A stretch of 64,000 nt of DNA from Bacteroidota bacterium (GTDB lineage: Bacteria > Bacteroidota > Bacteroidia > AKYH767-A > OLB10). The position numbers were made by a program, and so were the translations under genes. This document shows, one piece after another, positions 25,186 to 36,400 of the stretch (its first letter is position 1; each line of letters starts with the position of its first letter). The notes beneath the pieces are model-generated. The model made no database searches and was not told the DNA's origin. It worked only from the letters and a program-made list of their open reading frames with translations. The stretch is from NCBI GenBank assembly GCA_019136655.1, contig JAGVTU010000010.1, positions 124,001-188,000 of the forward strand, read 5' to 3'.

Positions 25186-27027
25186 TTACTTACAAAGTTC
25201 AACGATTTTATCTTTTATTTCTCCTGCTGAGAAAGGAATACCCATGATTTTATTTAATCCGATAGCAGGGACAAAGTATTTATCGCGTAAAACTTTCAGC
25301 AACTGACCTGTATTCATTTCAGGAACTAATACTTTGTCGTAATTAAACAACATCTCACCTAAATTTTTAGGGAAAGGTTTGAGATAAGTAATCTGTGCAT
25401 GTGCCACATCATATCCTTCGCTGCGAGCCATTTTACAGGCAGTTTTTATAGCACCATAAGTACTTCCCCATCCTACCACAAGCAGTTTACCTTTTTCAGG
25501 TCCTGAATCCAGAGTCTGTTGCGGAATGTAGTCAGCAATTTTTTCAACCTTAGCTTCGCGCATGCGCACCATGAACTGATGGTTATCGCTGTCGTAGCTG
25601 ATGTTGCCTGTTTCATGTTGTTTTTCCAAGCCACCAATTCTGTGCTCTAATCCTTTGGTTCCGGGTAAAGCCCATGGGCGGGAAAGTTTTTCATCTCTTT
25701 TATAAGGCAGAAAATTTTCTCCGTTTTTCTCTGTTGCAAACTTCACATCTATTTTCTTTAAATCACCTGATGTAGGATATTGCCAAGGCTCTGCACCATT
25801 AGCAATATAGCCGTCAGAGAGCATCATTACAGGAGTCATGTGTTCGAGAGCTATACGACAAGCCTCAAATGCAGTATTAAAACAATTTGCAGGTGAATAA
25901 GCAGCAATCACCGGCATAGGAGCCTCACCGTTTCTTCCGTATAATGCCTGAAGCAAATCACTTTGTTCAGTCTTAGTAGGTAATCCGGTAGAAGGACCAC
26001 CACGCTGCACATTAATAATTACGAGAGGAATTTCGAGCATAATGCCTAAGCCCATGGCTTCACCTTTGAGTGCAATACCCGGACCTGAAGAAGTAGTTAC
26101 TGCGAGAGAGCCACCGAAAGATGCACCTATTGCAGTGCAAATTCCTGCAATCTCGTCTTCTGCCTGAAAAGTTTTAACACCGAAAGATTTATGTTTTGAT
26201 AGTTCGTGTAAAATATCAGATGCAGGAGTAATCGGATAAGTTCCAACAAACAATGGCAATTCTGCCTGATGCGATGCTGCAACTAATCCAATAGCTGTAG
26301 CCTGATTACCCATAATATTACGATAAGATCCTGCAGCCATTTTTGCAGGTTGCACCTGAAATCTTGTTCTGAAAGTTTCTGTAGTGTCGCCATAGTTATA
26401 TCCTGCTCTCAACACTTTAAGATTGGCATCAAGAATAGCCGGTTTTTTCCCGAACTTATCTTCCAAAAATTTAATGGTAATATCTAAAGACCTGTTGTAC
26501 ATCCAATATAAAAATCCAAGTACAAACATGTTTTTAGCGCGGTCAATTTCTTTGGTACCAAGTCCGGAATCCACCAAAGCAGCACGGGTCATTTTGGTTA
26601 CGTCTATGGTGATTACATTATATTTTCCTAATGAATCATCTTCCAACGGGCTTTTACCATCAGGATAATTGGCAAGACGTAAATTTTTTGGATCGAAGCC
26701 ATCACTGTTGGCAATAATAATTCCGCCATCTTTCAGATTCTTAAGATTTGCCTTCAGAGCGGCAGCATTCATTGCCACCAGCACATCACATTTATCTCCG
26801 GGAGTATAAATATTTACACTTCCAAAATGCAACTGATATCCTGAAACTCCTGCAAGAGTGCCCTGCGGAGCGCGAATTTCTGCGGGAAAGTCAGGAAACG
26901 TACTCAGGTCATTTCCAAAAAGTGCAGCAGTATTGGTAAACTGCGTGCCGGTAAGCTGCATACCATCACCTGAGTCGCCTGCAAACTTTATTATTACCTG
27001 CTCTAAAACTTCATTCTGTTTTTCCAT
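25186..27027 (-). CDS. korA: 2-oxoacid:ferredoxin oxidoreductase, fused gamma-alpha subunit
   Basis: This is a 613-residue protein. Residues about 10-200 are the gamma domain ([20 protein letters not shown]). Residues about 225-613 are the alpha domain, with [13 protein letters not shown], the [20 protein letters not shown] pyrimidine-binding segment, [15 protein letters not shown] and [19 protein letters not shown]. The gamma-alpha fusion is the form that pairs with a KorB-type beta subunit, so no separate gamma or delta gene is needed. It is first in the korAB operon, behind a TACTTTTG box. It is cytoplasmic and oxygen tolerance is not visible. Confidence 0.93.
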   Translation of the reverse strand: MEKQNEVLEQVIIKFAGDSGDGMQLTGTQFTNTAALFGNDLSTFPDFPAEIRAPQGTLAGVSGYQLHFGSVNIYTPGDKCDVLVAMNAAALKANLKNLKDGGIIIANSDGFDPKNLRLANYPDGKSPLEDDSLGKYNVITIDVTKMTRAALVDSGLGTKEIDRAKNMFVLGFLYWMYNRSLDITIKFLEDKFGKKPAILDANLKVLRAGYNYGDTTETFRTRFQVQPAKMAAGSYRNIMGNQATAIGLVAASHQAELPLFVGTYPITPASDILHELSKHKSFGVKTFQAEDEIAGICTAIGASFGGSLAVTTSSGPGIALKGEAMGLGIMLEIPLVIINVQRGGPSTGLPTKTEQSDLLQALYGRNGEAPMPVIAAYSPANCFNTAFEACRIALEHMTPVMMLSDGYIANGAEPWQYPTSGDLKKIDVKFATEKNGENFLPYKRDEKLSRPWALPGTKGLEHRIGGLEKQHETGNISYDSDNHQFMVRMREAKVEKIADYIPQQTLDSGPEKGKLLVVGWGSTYGAIKTACKMARSEGYDVAHAQITYLKPFPKNLGEMLFNYDKVLVPEMNTGQLLKVLRDKYFVPAIGLNKIMGIPFSAGEIKDKIVELCK

Positions 27028-27050
27028 TATAACAACAAATTTTTCAATTA

Positions 27051-27058
27051 CAAAAGTA
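27051..27058 (-). promoter_or_regulatory. Candidate -7 box of korAB
   Basis: The minus strand reads TACTTTTG, a full TAnnTTTG match, 23 bases before the korA ATG. Confidence 0.5.
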
Positions 27059-27117
27059 TAACTTTAAGCGATAAGTTTTAGCTATTATCAGGACAATTTA
27101 TAAACTGCTTTTTGCAG

Positions 27118-27723
27118 CTAAAACCTGTAACCAATGGAAAAGCTAAGCAATTGATAGAAGCCAACATAAAATGTTTCTGATCGTGTATCGGCATTACCAT
27201 CAATCACAGGAATGTCATTTATTTTTTTGAAATTATAATGATACAAAGCAGGGGCTATTTTGGTTGAAAACACAAACCTGTCAAACGGCACATAATAACA
27301 GCCTACTGCAACTGCAATTCCTGTATTATGATAATTACGCAAGGCTCCATTATCGTAAGATCTTTTATTGATAATATGAAAAAAGGTTGAACCATATAAC
27401 ATCCCAAAGACCGGATTAGTTGAACCTGCCAGAATTCCTGCATGAAAACCATAACGAGTAACTCCATCTTTAGCAGGGAACAAAAAATTTATACCTGCTA
27501 AAGCACGAATACGTTCTCCGGCCACGATAGAATACGTAATACTTTCATGCATCAGAAAATCCTGTCCTTGCGGCTTGTTAAAATAAGGAATAACCCTGCT
27601 AACAGTAATATCAATACCATTAAAATGTTGCTTGTGATGTCCGTTTATACGTTGAGCATGCAAACAATATGGAATACTTAGTCCCAAAAACACACTTACC
27701 AAAACGTATCTGATTAAATTCAT
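27118..27723 (-). CDS. Putative small outer-membrane protein, unknown function
   Basis: This is a 201-residue protein starting at ATG 27723, which begins a signal peptide (MNLIRYVLVSVFLGLSIPYC, cleavage after LHAQ). An in-frame ATG ten codons upstream adds a Cys-rich stretch that does not look like part of the signal. The mature part has alternating aromatic/polar segments (ERIRALAGINFLFPAK, YGFHAGILAGSTNP and TGIAVAVGCYYVPFDRFV) and ends LLSFSIGYRF, a terminal Phe pattern of outer-membrane barrels. I do not recognise the family. It lies upstream of korA in the same direction but korA has its own -7 box. Confidence 0.6.
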   Translation of the reverse strand: MNLIRYVLVSVFLGLSIPYCLHAQRINGHHKQHFNGIDITVSRVIPYFNKPQGQDFLMHESITYSIVAGERIRALAGINFLFPAKDGVTRYGFHAGILAGSTNPVFGMLYGSTFFHIINKRSYDNGALRNYHNTGIAVAVGCYYVPFDRFVFSTKIAPALYHYNFKKINDIPVIDGNADTRSETFYVGFYQLLSFSIGYRF

Positions 27724-27854
27724 TCGGAATTTTCTGCAAGTGCAAATATGCACAATTTGATGTTACATGAACAGGCAAAAAGAGGAATGAAAATATTATT
27801 TATAACAGTGAAATAAATCCAAAAATTATAACTCTAAGAACCCGTAAGACTTTA

Positions 27855-29294
27855 TCATTTATAAGCCGGGCAATTTCCGCCTTTGCCTTTTTTGAATCGT
27901 ATATTGTCGTATATATCACTGGTGTACTTAAACCCGAAATAAAAATCCAGGCCATTCATTTCATATAAACCGGGCCACCAACCAAGGTTATCTGTTCCCA
28001 ATACAAACCACTTATAACGAAAAGCTAATCCTGCTCTGAAAAAATTATACTGATATAATGATAAGGGCAAACTAACTTCAACTCTTCTCGTTTCGAAACG
28101 TGGTGTTAATGCAACTTGAGAAGGACGTACAACACTTTTGTCAAAAATCTGAATATTCTGAATTACGGTAAGGTTCAGATAAAATTTAGGAGTAATACTC
28201 CAGTCGGCCTGGCCACTGATAGCAGCAGGAAGAATCATAGTAAATCCGTTTCCTGCCTGCGATTTGGTTGCATCGTTATAGAGATGATAACTGAATGCTG
28301 AATCTATTGATGCTACGTCTTTAAATTTCGTTGTGTCGAAACCCGGCCACTGTGCTGTGCTGTTATTCAGTTCAAACTTACGTGCATTTTCTGAGAATTG
28401 AATAAATCCGATATCCATAAGTGATAAGCCTAAGCGTACATCGTACTTTTTAAGTTTAACGCCTGACATTCCGGGTTTATAGGCCTGCGATTTGTAATTG
28501 TAAAAATGTTGTATTCCTAAATTAACAGAAGCGCCCATACCTCTTGGATGCAGATAATTTTTTCCCTCCCTGTAAGGAATGGCATGACCATAACTGATAT
28601 CTTCTCCGCGTATTATCAACAGCGATTCATCTACAAAGGTGTAGTCAAACACAGATGAGTTCAGATACACTCCGCTCATCCCCAACAGAAAATTAAGCGT
28701 AGCACCACCTGTTGTAATATTCTGTTGCTTCTTACGAATCGTCTTTGCTACTGTCAACCCACCTTCTGCATACACCAGAGCACCCAAGTCAAAAGCTGTA
28801 GATTTCCAGGGTTCATTATGCTGAGGGCTGTAGTCAGACCCTTCCCAAAAAAATTTTGCCAGATGATAAGGCACATCAGTTGCGCTTATCTGACTTCGCA
28901 GTGAAAAGTGAATTCCAAATGCAACATCATCATTACGCCAAACTGCAGAAGGACCTTTTAACAATACGGAACCATAAGCATTTTTAGGAGGCTTTGTATA
29001 ATGATCACTGAAATCTTCGTGCACAAAAGAAGTAAGTCGTGCAAATTTGCCGGTAGGAATTCTTGATGCAGGAAAATAAATGTAATCATTCTGCATAAAA
29101 ACGTCTCCTGAAAGAATATTAAACTCAAAGCGGTAAGGCATTACAGCAATAGAAGCCGGATTCATTTCAATGCCCATATTCCCTGCGAAATTGCTATGAG
29201 CTATACCATTCATCTCCTGAGCAGAGGTTGACGAGCCTGCCATGAGAATGACAGACATAAAAAAATTTAACCTCAATATTCGGGCACAAGTCAT
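27855..29294 (-). CDS. DUF5723 family outer-membrane protein
   Basis: This 479-residue protein has a signal peptide (cleavage near TSAQ at residue 25). It is followed by the DUF5723 opening: HSNFAGNMGIEMNPASIAVM, then FEFNILSGDVFMQNDYIYFP. Repeating amphipathic strands and segments such as LRLGLSLMDIGFIQF and GLDFYFGFKYTSD suggest a beta-barrel related to the PorV/FadL-like group. The biochemical role is unknown. It is divergent from the downstream lipoprotein gene and has a TAATTTTG box. Confidence 0.75.
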   Translation of the reverse strand: MTCARILRLNFFMSVILMAGSSTSAQEMNGIAHSNFAGNMGIEMNPASIAVMPYRFEFNILSGDVFMQNDYIYFPASRIPTGKFARLTSFVHEDFSDHYTKPPKNAYGSVLLKGPSAVWRNDDVAFGIHFSLRSQISATDVPYHLAKFFWEGSDYSPQHNEPWKSTAFDLGALVYAEGGLTVAKTIRKKQQNITTGGATLNFLLGMSGVYLNSSVFDYTFVDESLLIIRGEDISYGHAIPYREGKNYLHPRGMGASVNLGIQHFYNYKSQAYKPGMSGVKLKKYDVRLGLSLMDIGFIQFSENARKFELNNSTAQWPGFDTTKFKDVASIDSAFSYHLYNDATKSQAGNGFTMILPAAISGQADWSITPKFYLNLTVIQNIQIFDKSVVRPSQVALTPRFETRRVEVSLPLSLYQYNFFRAGLAFRYKWFVLGTDNLGWWPGLYEMNGLDFYFGFKYTSDIYDNIRFKKGKGGNCPAYK

Positions 29295-29355
29295 TTTAAG
29301 GTGTGAATGCTAAATAAATAACAGTCTGAAAATAATTCGGTTTATAAAAGAGCGT

Positions 29356-29363
29356 CAAAATTA
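29356..29363 (-). promoter_or_regulatory. Candidate -7 box of the DUF5723 gene
   Basis: The minus strand reads TAATTTTG, a full TAnnTTTG match, about 60 bases before the ATG at 29294. Confidence 0.4.
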
Positions 29364-29448
29364 ACTTTTCATCTATTCGAATGCACCATAAATTATGAAC
29401 GGTCATTTCGGCTTCATATTATTTCATTATTTAATGCACTTTTGCAGT

Positions 29449-29916
29449 ATGAATTTCAGACATTACAAAATTTTAGCGTGTTGCCTATTGTTGTTTACTT
29501 TGAAAGCATGCACATCAAATCAGAATCAAAATTCACTTAACAATCTGGATTGGCTGATAGGTACCTGGCAAGGACAGTCGCGCAGCGGGAATGTGTTTTA
29601 TGAAGAGTGGATAAAAGAAAGTCCGACAGAATTTATTAATCATAATTATCATTTCGAAAATGATTTAAAAATAAAAGGAGGTTCCTCAAAAATTATCCTG
29701 CAGGATAATCATATCTATTACATAAACGATACTGACAGCAGCAAACAATTGCGCTGGAAAGCTACAGATGTACATCCGGCATCTGTAGCTTTCGGCAACG
29801 ATTCTATAAAACCATATTCGCGCATTACTTTTTCATTATCTGCACAAAACACTTGGGATGCCACACTCACAGGCCCCAAAGACACCATCACTTATTCCCT
29901 GAAAAGAATTCGTTGA
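29449..29916 (+). CDS. DUF6265-like lipoprotein
   Basis: This is a 155-residue protein starting at ATG 29449. That start gives a clean lipoprotein signal (ILACCLLLFTLKAC, lipid Cys at residue 21); the upstream in-frame ATG at 29395 would add 18 unrelated residues. The mature part opens NNLDWLIGTWQGQS, the WLxGxW hallmark of DUF6265/lipocalin-like small barrels, with a polar central strand region and a C-terminal DATLTGPKDTITYSLKR. Function unknown. Confidence 0.7.
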   Translation: MNFRHYKILACCLLLFTLKACTSNQNQNSLNNLDWLIGTWQGQSRSGNVFYEEWIKESPTEFINHNYHFENDLKIKGGSSKIILQDNHIYYINDTDSSKQLRWKATDVHPASVAFGNDSIKPYSRITFSLSAQNTWDATLTGPKDTITYSLKRIR

Positions 29917-29943
29917 ATGCGAGAACAATAAGATTATTAACCG

Positions 29944-29966
29944 GCAGATTATGTTAATCTGCTTTT
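29944..29966 (+). terminator. Probable short terminator after the DUF6265 gene
   Basis: A perfect 8-bp stem (GCAGATTA, loop TGT, TAATCTGC) at 29944-29962 is followed by TTTT. It lies 28 bases after the stop codon and 48 before the next gene. Confidence 0.55.
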
Positions 29967-30013
29967 CTGCATTTTTGCACTTTCAATTTTTAAAATATTC
30001 TGACGAAATACGT

Positions 30014-32245
30014 ATGACAAAAAAACTTTTCTTTTTATTGGCAACTCTTTGCCTGCTATCAACAGTAAAAATATCGGCACAAAATTGTATTGAGATTAAC
30101 AGTATTCTGGTAGATGCCTGTGGATTTCCTGAAGGTGAAAACGAAATGGTACGCTTCACAGTAGGAGCAACTCCATTACCCATTAATTTGCTTACTGTAT
30201 CATGGCCAACAACTACACTTAACTTTCTGGGAATTTGTCAGAATGCAAATACTGCACAAAAAGTGGCCGATCTCAATGCCAACATTCAGTCTTGCGGATA
30301 TATTCTTGAACCTGTAGGCGGCACCTTGCCTGCCAACAGCAAGGTGATACTTGTGACCAGCGAAAATATGAGTACAACATTCAATTCGTTTGCCAATCTC
30401 ACCGATACAATTTATATGATATTTCAGTGTGCAGGGAATACACAGGGACATTTCAGAAATTATTCTGCAACTGTATCAACACCTCGCATACTAACTCTTG
30501 ACTTCAGCCCCATCTGCAGTCAGACTGTGAGCTATTATCCAAATCAGTTAGTGAATCAGTTTGGACAACTGGATACTGCACAACAGGATGGATCAAGCGT
30601 AGCTTATGATGCATCAGGAAATGCAACCTATTACAACAACGGCTGTCAGGCACCCATCATTACTCTTACAGCAAACGTGCAGGCTTTGTCAACTACCATT
30701 TGTGCAGGTGATACAGTAACTGTTATAGCATCAAACTTAACCGGAAACTATTCAGGTTATTTCTGGCAAGGTGGACATGGAAATTTTACTCCGCCCAATT
30801 TTTTGAACACCATTTATCATTCGTCATTCAATTATTCAGGCATTGACACTTTATATTTTTCTATGCTGGGACAATGTAATGATACCATAACCTATCCTCT
30901 TTATCTGAACATACAAAATGGTCAGGCAGCAAGTATTTCAGGCCCTACCACATTATGCGCAGGAGATACCATTGTACTTACAGCATCTTCAGGCTCAGGT
31001 TATCAATGGTCGAACGGAGCAACTACACAATCCATTCAGGTTTTACAGGCAGGAACTTACACAGTGACTGTATCAGGTTCATGTGGTTCACCTACAGCAA
31101 GTGTAACTGTAACATCAGGCAGTGCACCTTCTGTAGCGATAACACCCGGTCCAACTGTAACTATCTGCAGTGGTCAGTCAGTTACTTTAACAGCGTCAGG
31201 CAGCACAAACTATTTGTGGTCAACAGGTGAAACAACAGCAGCCATTACCGTAAGTGCAGCAGGAGTATATACAGTTGTTTCATCCAATAATTGCGGTTCG
31301 GATTCTGCAAGTGTTACTGTTACCGTTACAAATGTGCCAACAGTAAACATTACTGCATCAGCAACATCTCTTTGTGCAGGACAAACTGCAACACTGACTG
31401 CATCAGGAGCATCAACTTATCTGTGGTCAAACGGGCAAACGACTTCTTCTATTACTGTTAATGCACCGGGCACTTACACCGTAACAGGAACCAGCAGCTG
31501 CGGTACTGCCACTGCAACACAAACCATCACTGCAGGCACTTTACCTGTTGCACAAATTTCTTCACCGTCCACTATACTTTGCCCGGGTACATCTCTTACT
31601 CTGTCTGCATCAGGTGGCGACAATTATACATGGAGCAACGGAACTACAGGAAGCCAGAACACCATCACACAGGCCGGACAATATTTTGTTTATGCAACTA
31701 ATGCATGTGGCAGCGATACTGCTGATATTACTGTTAATCAAAGTAACATCTTCGCCAACTTTGTGCCTGATATTACTTCAGGCCTCGCTCCACTGACAGT
31801 TAACTTTAACAATACAAGCACAGCATTCACATCAGGCACATGGAATTTTGGAGATGGATCTACCTCTGATGTTATCAACCCTCAGCATACATTTAATTTT
31901 GGTGGAAATTTCACGGTATGGTTGACCATAGCTGATGACAACGGTTGTCAGGACAGTGTATCAGCAAATATTTTGGTTGATGACAGTCAGTTATTCATTC
32001 CAAATGCAATTACTCCTAATAACGATGGAAAAAATGATGTATTTACATTTAACAGCACTTCCATCAAAAGTGCAACAGTGACAATATTCAATCGCTGGGG
32101 CAACAAAGTAACTTCCTATACCGATTGGGTAAGAGGCTGGGATGGTTCAAATGTGATTGCCGGAGTTTATTATTATGTTATCGAAATAGAACAACATAAT
32201 GGTGAGAAAAAAACATTGCATGGCTCATTGAATGTGATCAAATAA
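30014..32245 (+). CDS. T9SS type B secreted protein with Ig-like and PKD domains
   Basis: This is a 743-residue protein. The ATG at 30014 starts a clean signal peptide (LFFLLATLCLLSTVKISAQ); an upstream in-frame ATG at 29951 lies inside the preceding terminator hairpin. Residues about 25-200 form an N-terminal globular domain (CIEINSILVDACGFPEGENE). About 230-580 are four or so Ig-like repeats, each with a LCAGdTvtLTASG-like opening and a YxWSnGxTTqsIxV core. About 590-660 is a PKD domain (SGLAPLTVNFNN, TWNFGDGSTSD). The C-terminus is a gliding-motility-type (type B) sorting domain with FIPNAITPNNDGKNDVF and IFNRWGNKV. It should be exported by T9SS and stay on the surface. The role is otherwise unknown. 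Confidence 0.88.
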   Translation: MTKKLFFLLATLCLLSTVKISAQNCIEINSILVDACGFPEGENEMVRFTVGATPLPINLLTVSWPTTTLNFLGICQNANTAQKVADLNANIQSCGYILEPVGGTLPANSKVILVTSENMSTTFNSFANLTDTIYMIFQCAGNTQGHFRNYSATVSTPRILTLDFSPICSQTVSYYPNQLVNQFGQLDTAQQDGSSVAYDASGNATYYNNGCQAPIITLTANVQALSTTICAGDTVTVIASNLTGNYSGYFWQGGHGNFTPPNFLNTIYHSSFNYSGIDTLYFSMLGQCNDTITYPLYLNIQNGQAASISGPTTLCAGDTIVLTASSGSGYQWSNGATTQSIQVLQAGTYTVTVSGSCGSPTASVTVTSGSAPSVAITPGPTVTICSGQSVTLTASGSTNYLWSTGETTAAITVSAAGVYTVVSSNNCGSDSASVTVTVTNVPTVNITASATSLCAGQTATLTASGASTYLWSNGQTTSSITVNAPGTYTVTGTSSCGTATATQTITAGTLPVAQISSPSTILCPGTSLTLSASGGDNYTWSNGTTGSQNTITQAGQYFVYATNACGSDTADITVNQSNIFANFVPDITSGLAPLTVNFNNTSTAFTSGTWNFGDGSTSDVINPQHTFNFGGNFTVWLTIADDNGCQDSVSANILVDDSQLFIPNAITPNNDGKNDVFTFNSTSIKSATVTIFNRWGNKVTSYTDWVRGWDGSNVIAGVYYYVIEIEQHNGEKKTLHGSLNVIK

Positions 32246-32259
32246 ATGACTTTAACTGA

Positions 32260-32297
32260 AAAAGAAAAGGCAACATTTTTATGTTGCCTTTTCTTTT
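32260..32297. terminator. Bidirectional terminator between convergent genes
   Basis: A 17-bp perfect stem (left arm 32260-32276, right arm 32281-32297) has a TTTT loop. The GGCAACAT core is flanked by A-rich sequence on the left and T-rich on the right, so it can stop transcription in both directions. It lies between the T9SS gene stop and the regulator gene stop. Confidence 0.92.
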
Positions 32298-32311
32298 AAG
32301 TTAAATTTTAA

Positions 32312-33475
32312 TTAAAGGAAATTGATTCTGTTCATAAACACTTCCTTATAGCTTTTGCCAACAGGAATAGTTTTTTCCTTAATCACTACAGCACCTTCGT
32401 CCATTGCACTTATTTTATCCAGAGCAATGATATAAGAACGGTGCACGCGCAAAAATTTATCAGATGGCAGTTTGGTTTCAATGTCTTTCATGGTAGCATG
32501 AATGACAAACTGATCTTCTTTTGTCTGAATAATGACATAATTATCCATTGCCTGCAACCAATAAATATTTTCGAGAAAAACTTTCACAAGCATAGATCCT
32601 CTTTTTACGAAAAACGAATTCTGTATCACCTGATTTTCGAGAGGGTTAGATGCCGTTTCAGCCGGTTTTGATTCAGGAGCTTTTGCTGGTCGTTCTTCAG
32701 CATTTGATTTCTTTGCAGGAGAATCAGCTTTGTTTATAACAATGGCATATCCCAGCAAATGATCTTTTTCGTCACGTATAGGTGAGCAAACGAAGCTCGC
32801 TTTAATATTGGAATAATCGCGCAAAACAGTAATTGTACACTCAGGAATATCCAGTACATCACCTTGTTTCATGTGTTTGGCAAGAGAGTCGGTATTTACA
32901 ATTTCATATTCATCGCTTTCAAGTTTTATCAGCTTAAAGAGATTCATCCCCTGAGCACTTACATTGCCAAATCCGGTAATACTCTCAGCTTTGGGATTCA
33001 GAAAAGAAACGCGACATTCCATATCGGTAACAAGAATTGCATCTTCTACATTGGTGAGTGCATTGGCAAAACGTTTTTCGTTCTCGCGGCTTTGCAAATC
33101 TTTTTTAAACTTATACAATGCCATTTCAACAGTAGTCTGCAGGTCTGACTCATTAAAAGGTTTTACGAGGTAACCATAAGGTTCAGTCACTTTAGCTCTG
33201 TCGAGTGTATTCTTATCCACAAATGATGTGAGAAAAATAACAGGAATATCATATTTCTGACGAATATGTTCTGCCACGTGAATTCCATCCTGTTCACCTT
33301 TCAGTTTAATATCCAGAAAAACAAGATCCGGATCGTACTCTTCGAGTTTGGCAAATGCATTAGGTGCTGACGAAGCAGTTGCCGGCACATCGTAACCTAA
33401 TCTAATCAGTGTCTGCTGAATATCTTTGGCAACGATGCTTTCATCTTCTACTACTAAAATTCTGACTTTATCCAT
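32312..33475 (-). CDS. Response regulator, receiver-PAS-LytTR
   Basis: This 387-residue protein has a receiver domain (about 1-125: EDES acidic pair, LVFLDIKLKGEQDG with Asp near 57, FLTSFVD, YLVKPFN). A PAS domain (about 135-245: ANALTNVEDAILVTDMECRV, FLNPKAESITGFGN) comes next. After an Ala/Pro/Lys-rich linker comes a LytTR DNA-binding domain (about 285-387: IYWLQAMDNYVIIQTKEDQF, KFLRVHRSYIIALDKI). The kinase gene ends 21 bases upstream, so this is its likely partner. A PAS domain between receiver and LytTR is uncommon and could add a second input, such as a small molecule or redox. Confidence 0.92.
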   Translation of the reverse strand: MDKVRILVVEDESIVAKDIQQTLIRLGYDVPATASSAPNAFAKLEEYDPDLVFLDIKLKGEQDGIHVAEHIRQKYDIPVIFLTSFVDKNTLDRAKVTEPYGYLVKPFNESDLQTTVEMALYKFKKDLQSRENEKRFANALTNVEDAILVTDMECRVSFLNPKAESITGFGNVSAQGMNLFKLIKLESDEYEIVNTDSLAKHMKQGDVLDIPECTITVLRDYSNIKASFVCSPIRDEKDHLLGYAIVINKADSPAKKSNAEERPAKAPESKPAETASNPLENQVIQNSFFVKRGSMLVKVFLENIYWLQAMDNYVIIQTKEDQFVIHATMKDIETKLPSDKFLRVHRSYIIALDKISAMDEGAVVIKEKTIPVGKSYKEVFMNRINFL

Positions 33476-33496
33476 GTTGAAATTGATTTGTCTGTG

Positions 33497-36400
33497 TTAA
33501 AATTCAATTTTTATTTCAAATCCATTCGTCTGATTCACTGATATTTTTCCATCTATCTGTTCTGTAAGCACATTCACCAACTGAAAACCCAATGTATCAG
33601 CAGAGGCAATATCAAAATTAGCAGGCAATCCTACACCATTGTCTGCAATGATTAAAACGTGTTTACCTGATTCATTCATCTTAAATGTAATTTTAATTTC
33701 ACCATTTCTATCAGTAAATGCATGTTTGATGGCGTTACTTACAAGCTCATTAATAATTAAGCCGCAAGGAACAGCCGTATCAATGTCCAAAGATATTTTA
33801 TCTGCATCAATTAGCAAACCGATTTTATTTTTATCGGCACCCTGAGACTGGAAAATGGTGTCGCAAAGCCGTTTAATGTAATCGTCAAAATCAATTCTTG
33901 AGGTACCGTCACTCTGATAAAACCTGTCGTGTATGAGTGCCATGGAACGAATGCGGTCCTGCCCTTCTCTGATCACTTTATTCGATTCCTTATCATGAAT
34001 ATAGGCACTTTGCAGATTGAACAGGCTGACAATAATCTGAAGGTTATTTTTTACGCGGTGATGAATTTCTTTGAGCAAAATATTTTTCTCTTCGAGTGAC
34101 TCACGAATTTGCTGCTCCATTGTTTTCCTGAGAGTAATATCAGTATCAATCACAACAATATTTGTCAATTCACCGGTGCCTGAATAAACAGGAGTAATGG
34201 TACTTGAAGTCCAAAGTTCCTTTCCATCTTTACGTACTGTCTTTGATTCGTATATAATGGAATTTTTCTCATCCAGTGCATCTTTGATTATTTCATTTAT
34301 ATTCTCATTGTATGACATCTGTTGAAGTTTGCCCCCTCTTAATCTGACAATTTCTTCCATATTATAACCTGTCATACGCATAAAACTTTCGTTAGCATAT
34401 TCCAAATTGAAATTCTTATCAAATATCAAAACAGCATTTCCGGTTTCGCTGGCCACAATGGAGAGTTTGGCCAGTTCCTCATTTTTTTCTCTAAGCTGTG
34501 CTGTGCGTTCATTGATTTTCTGCCGAAGACTTAATTGTGCTTGTCTGAGACTTCTTGTTCTCAATTTCATAATAAGCCAAACTAACCCTACTGCCGAAAT
34601 CAAATACAGGAAATAAAAGAAGTTCGTTCGCCACAATGGAGCCTTTATGCTGAAATTATATTCAAGTGATGGACTCCAGTCTCTTTCATTTACTGAGGCC
34701 TGAACCATGAATGTATAATTTCCTGGTGGTATGTTTGAATAATTGGCAACATTAAAAGGAGTTGAAGGAACCCAGTAGTCATCAAACCCCCTGAGTTTCC
34801 ATCTGTATTTTATTTCTCCGGGTGCAGAAAAATAAATTCCTGTGAAGTGAAAATTAAGATTGTTGTAACCATAAGGCAATAATGGATTCACAGGTAATCC
34901 TGAAGTACTGTCAATAGCATAACCTTGCTCTGCCCAGTTTACTTTGCGCAAATAAGCTGTAATAGATTGCAGCAACATGACAGGTGTAACACTCTTGCTG
35001 TAGCCATAGCCCGGATTGTAACGAATGGCACCATTGACAGAGGCAAACCACAAATATCCATTCTTATCATAGGAGGCTGAACTGGTTTCCACACCATAAT
35101 AGCCATTGCTTTTGTCGAAGTGAATGATGTTTACAAACTCTCGTTTGAGATAGGTATTCCAGTCAATTCGATCAACACCATCAGGTGTACCGAGCCACAG
35201 ATAATTCTGATCTGAAGCCATACATAAAATGCGATTATTTATTAAACCGCTTTTAGTATCCAAATGACGGAATGCCATTTGCTTATTGGTTTTTGAAAAA
35301 ACCGAAATTCCAAAATCATAATTCGAAAACAGAATATTGTCGTTCAAATCCTGAGTGATAGCCGTAACCGGAGTTTTGTTAATTCGCAGCAAATCATTCA
35401 ATGAAACTGCATCATCGCCATTCATAAAATACAAGCCTTGCATGGTACCAATCCATACCAAACCCTGACGATCCTGAAAAAGAAAACGTATGTTGTCATT
35501 TGCAAGTCCATTGAGTTTATTGATAATCTTAAACGAATTATTGCTGTATTTATAAATACCCCTGTCTGTCCCCATCCAGATACTTCCGTCAGTATGTGCA
35601 AGTATGGTATAGATAATTTTGTTGCTTAAAATTTCAAACGGATAGTACAATTTCTCCAAATCAGCTGTAACCACAACAGGGCCTCCAGAAGTTCCCATCC
35701 AGATATTTCCTGCATGATCCTGCGTTATACTCCAAATTGTTGACTTGCTGAGAGAAGATGCAACCGGTACATTTTTTACAACATTATTTTCAATGTAATT
35801 AACACCTCCATTCACCATTCCTATCCAGACTCTATTAGAATTATCACAATATGAAGTCAGCAAACGATTATCATTTAATCCATCTTCAGAAGAAAATGTA
35901 ACGAAACGGCCTCCTGAGTATCGGCATAACCCTTTGGAAGTACCCATCCAGATGTTGCCTTCATTGTCCTCTTCCATACACTGAACATTATTGTCCAGCA
36001 ACCCTTCATCAGTAGTAAGAGTAAAAAATGCGCCATGGTCTATCTGACAAATACCATTGCCATAAGTAGAAAACCACAAATTCTTTTTGTAATCCATTAT
36101 GATGGAAGTAACTTTTTTGACACTTACTCCATAACTGATGTTCATTTCGGCAATGCCTTTACCGTTAAATACACCAATACCTTCATTGGTACCAATCCAA
36201 ATATTTCCGCCTTCCATTTCGCGTATGCAATACACAATGCTTCCGGGCAATCCTTCGTTGATGGTATAATTTGTAAAACCGGTGCTGCTGTAGCAACTTA
36301 ATCCATTGGTAGTTCCTACCCATAAACGTCCTTTAGAATCTGTTGACAGGCAGGTTACTTCATTGCTCACCAAACCTTTCAATATTGTAAAACTTACAAA

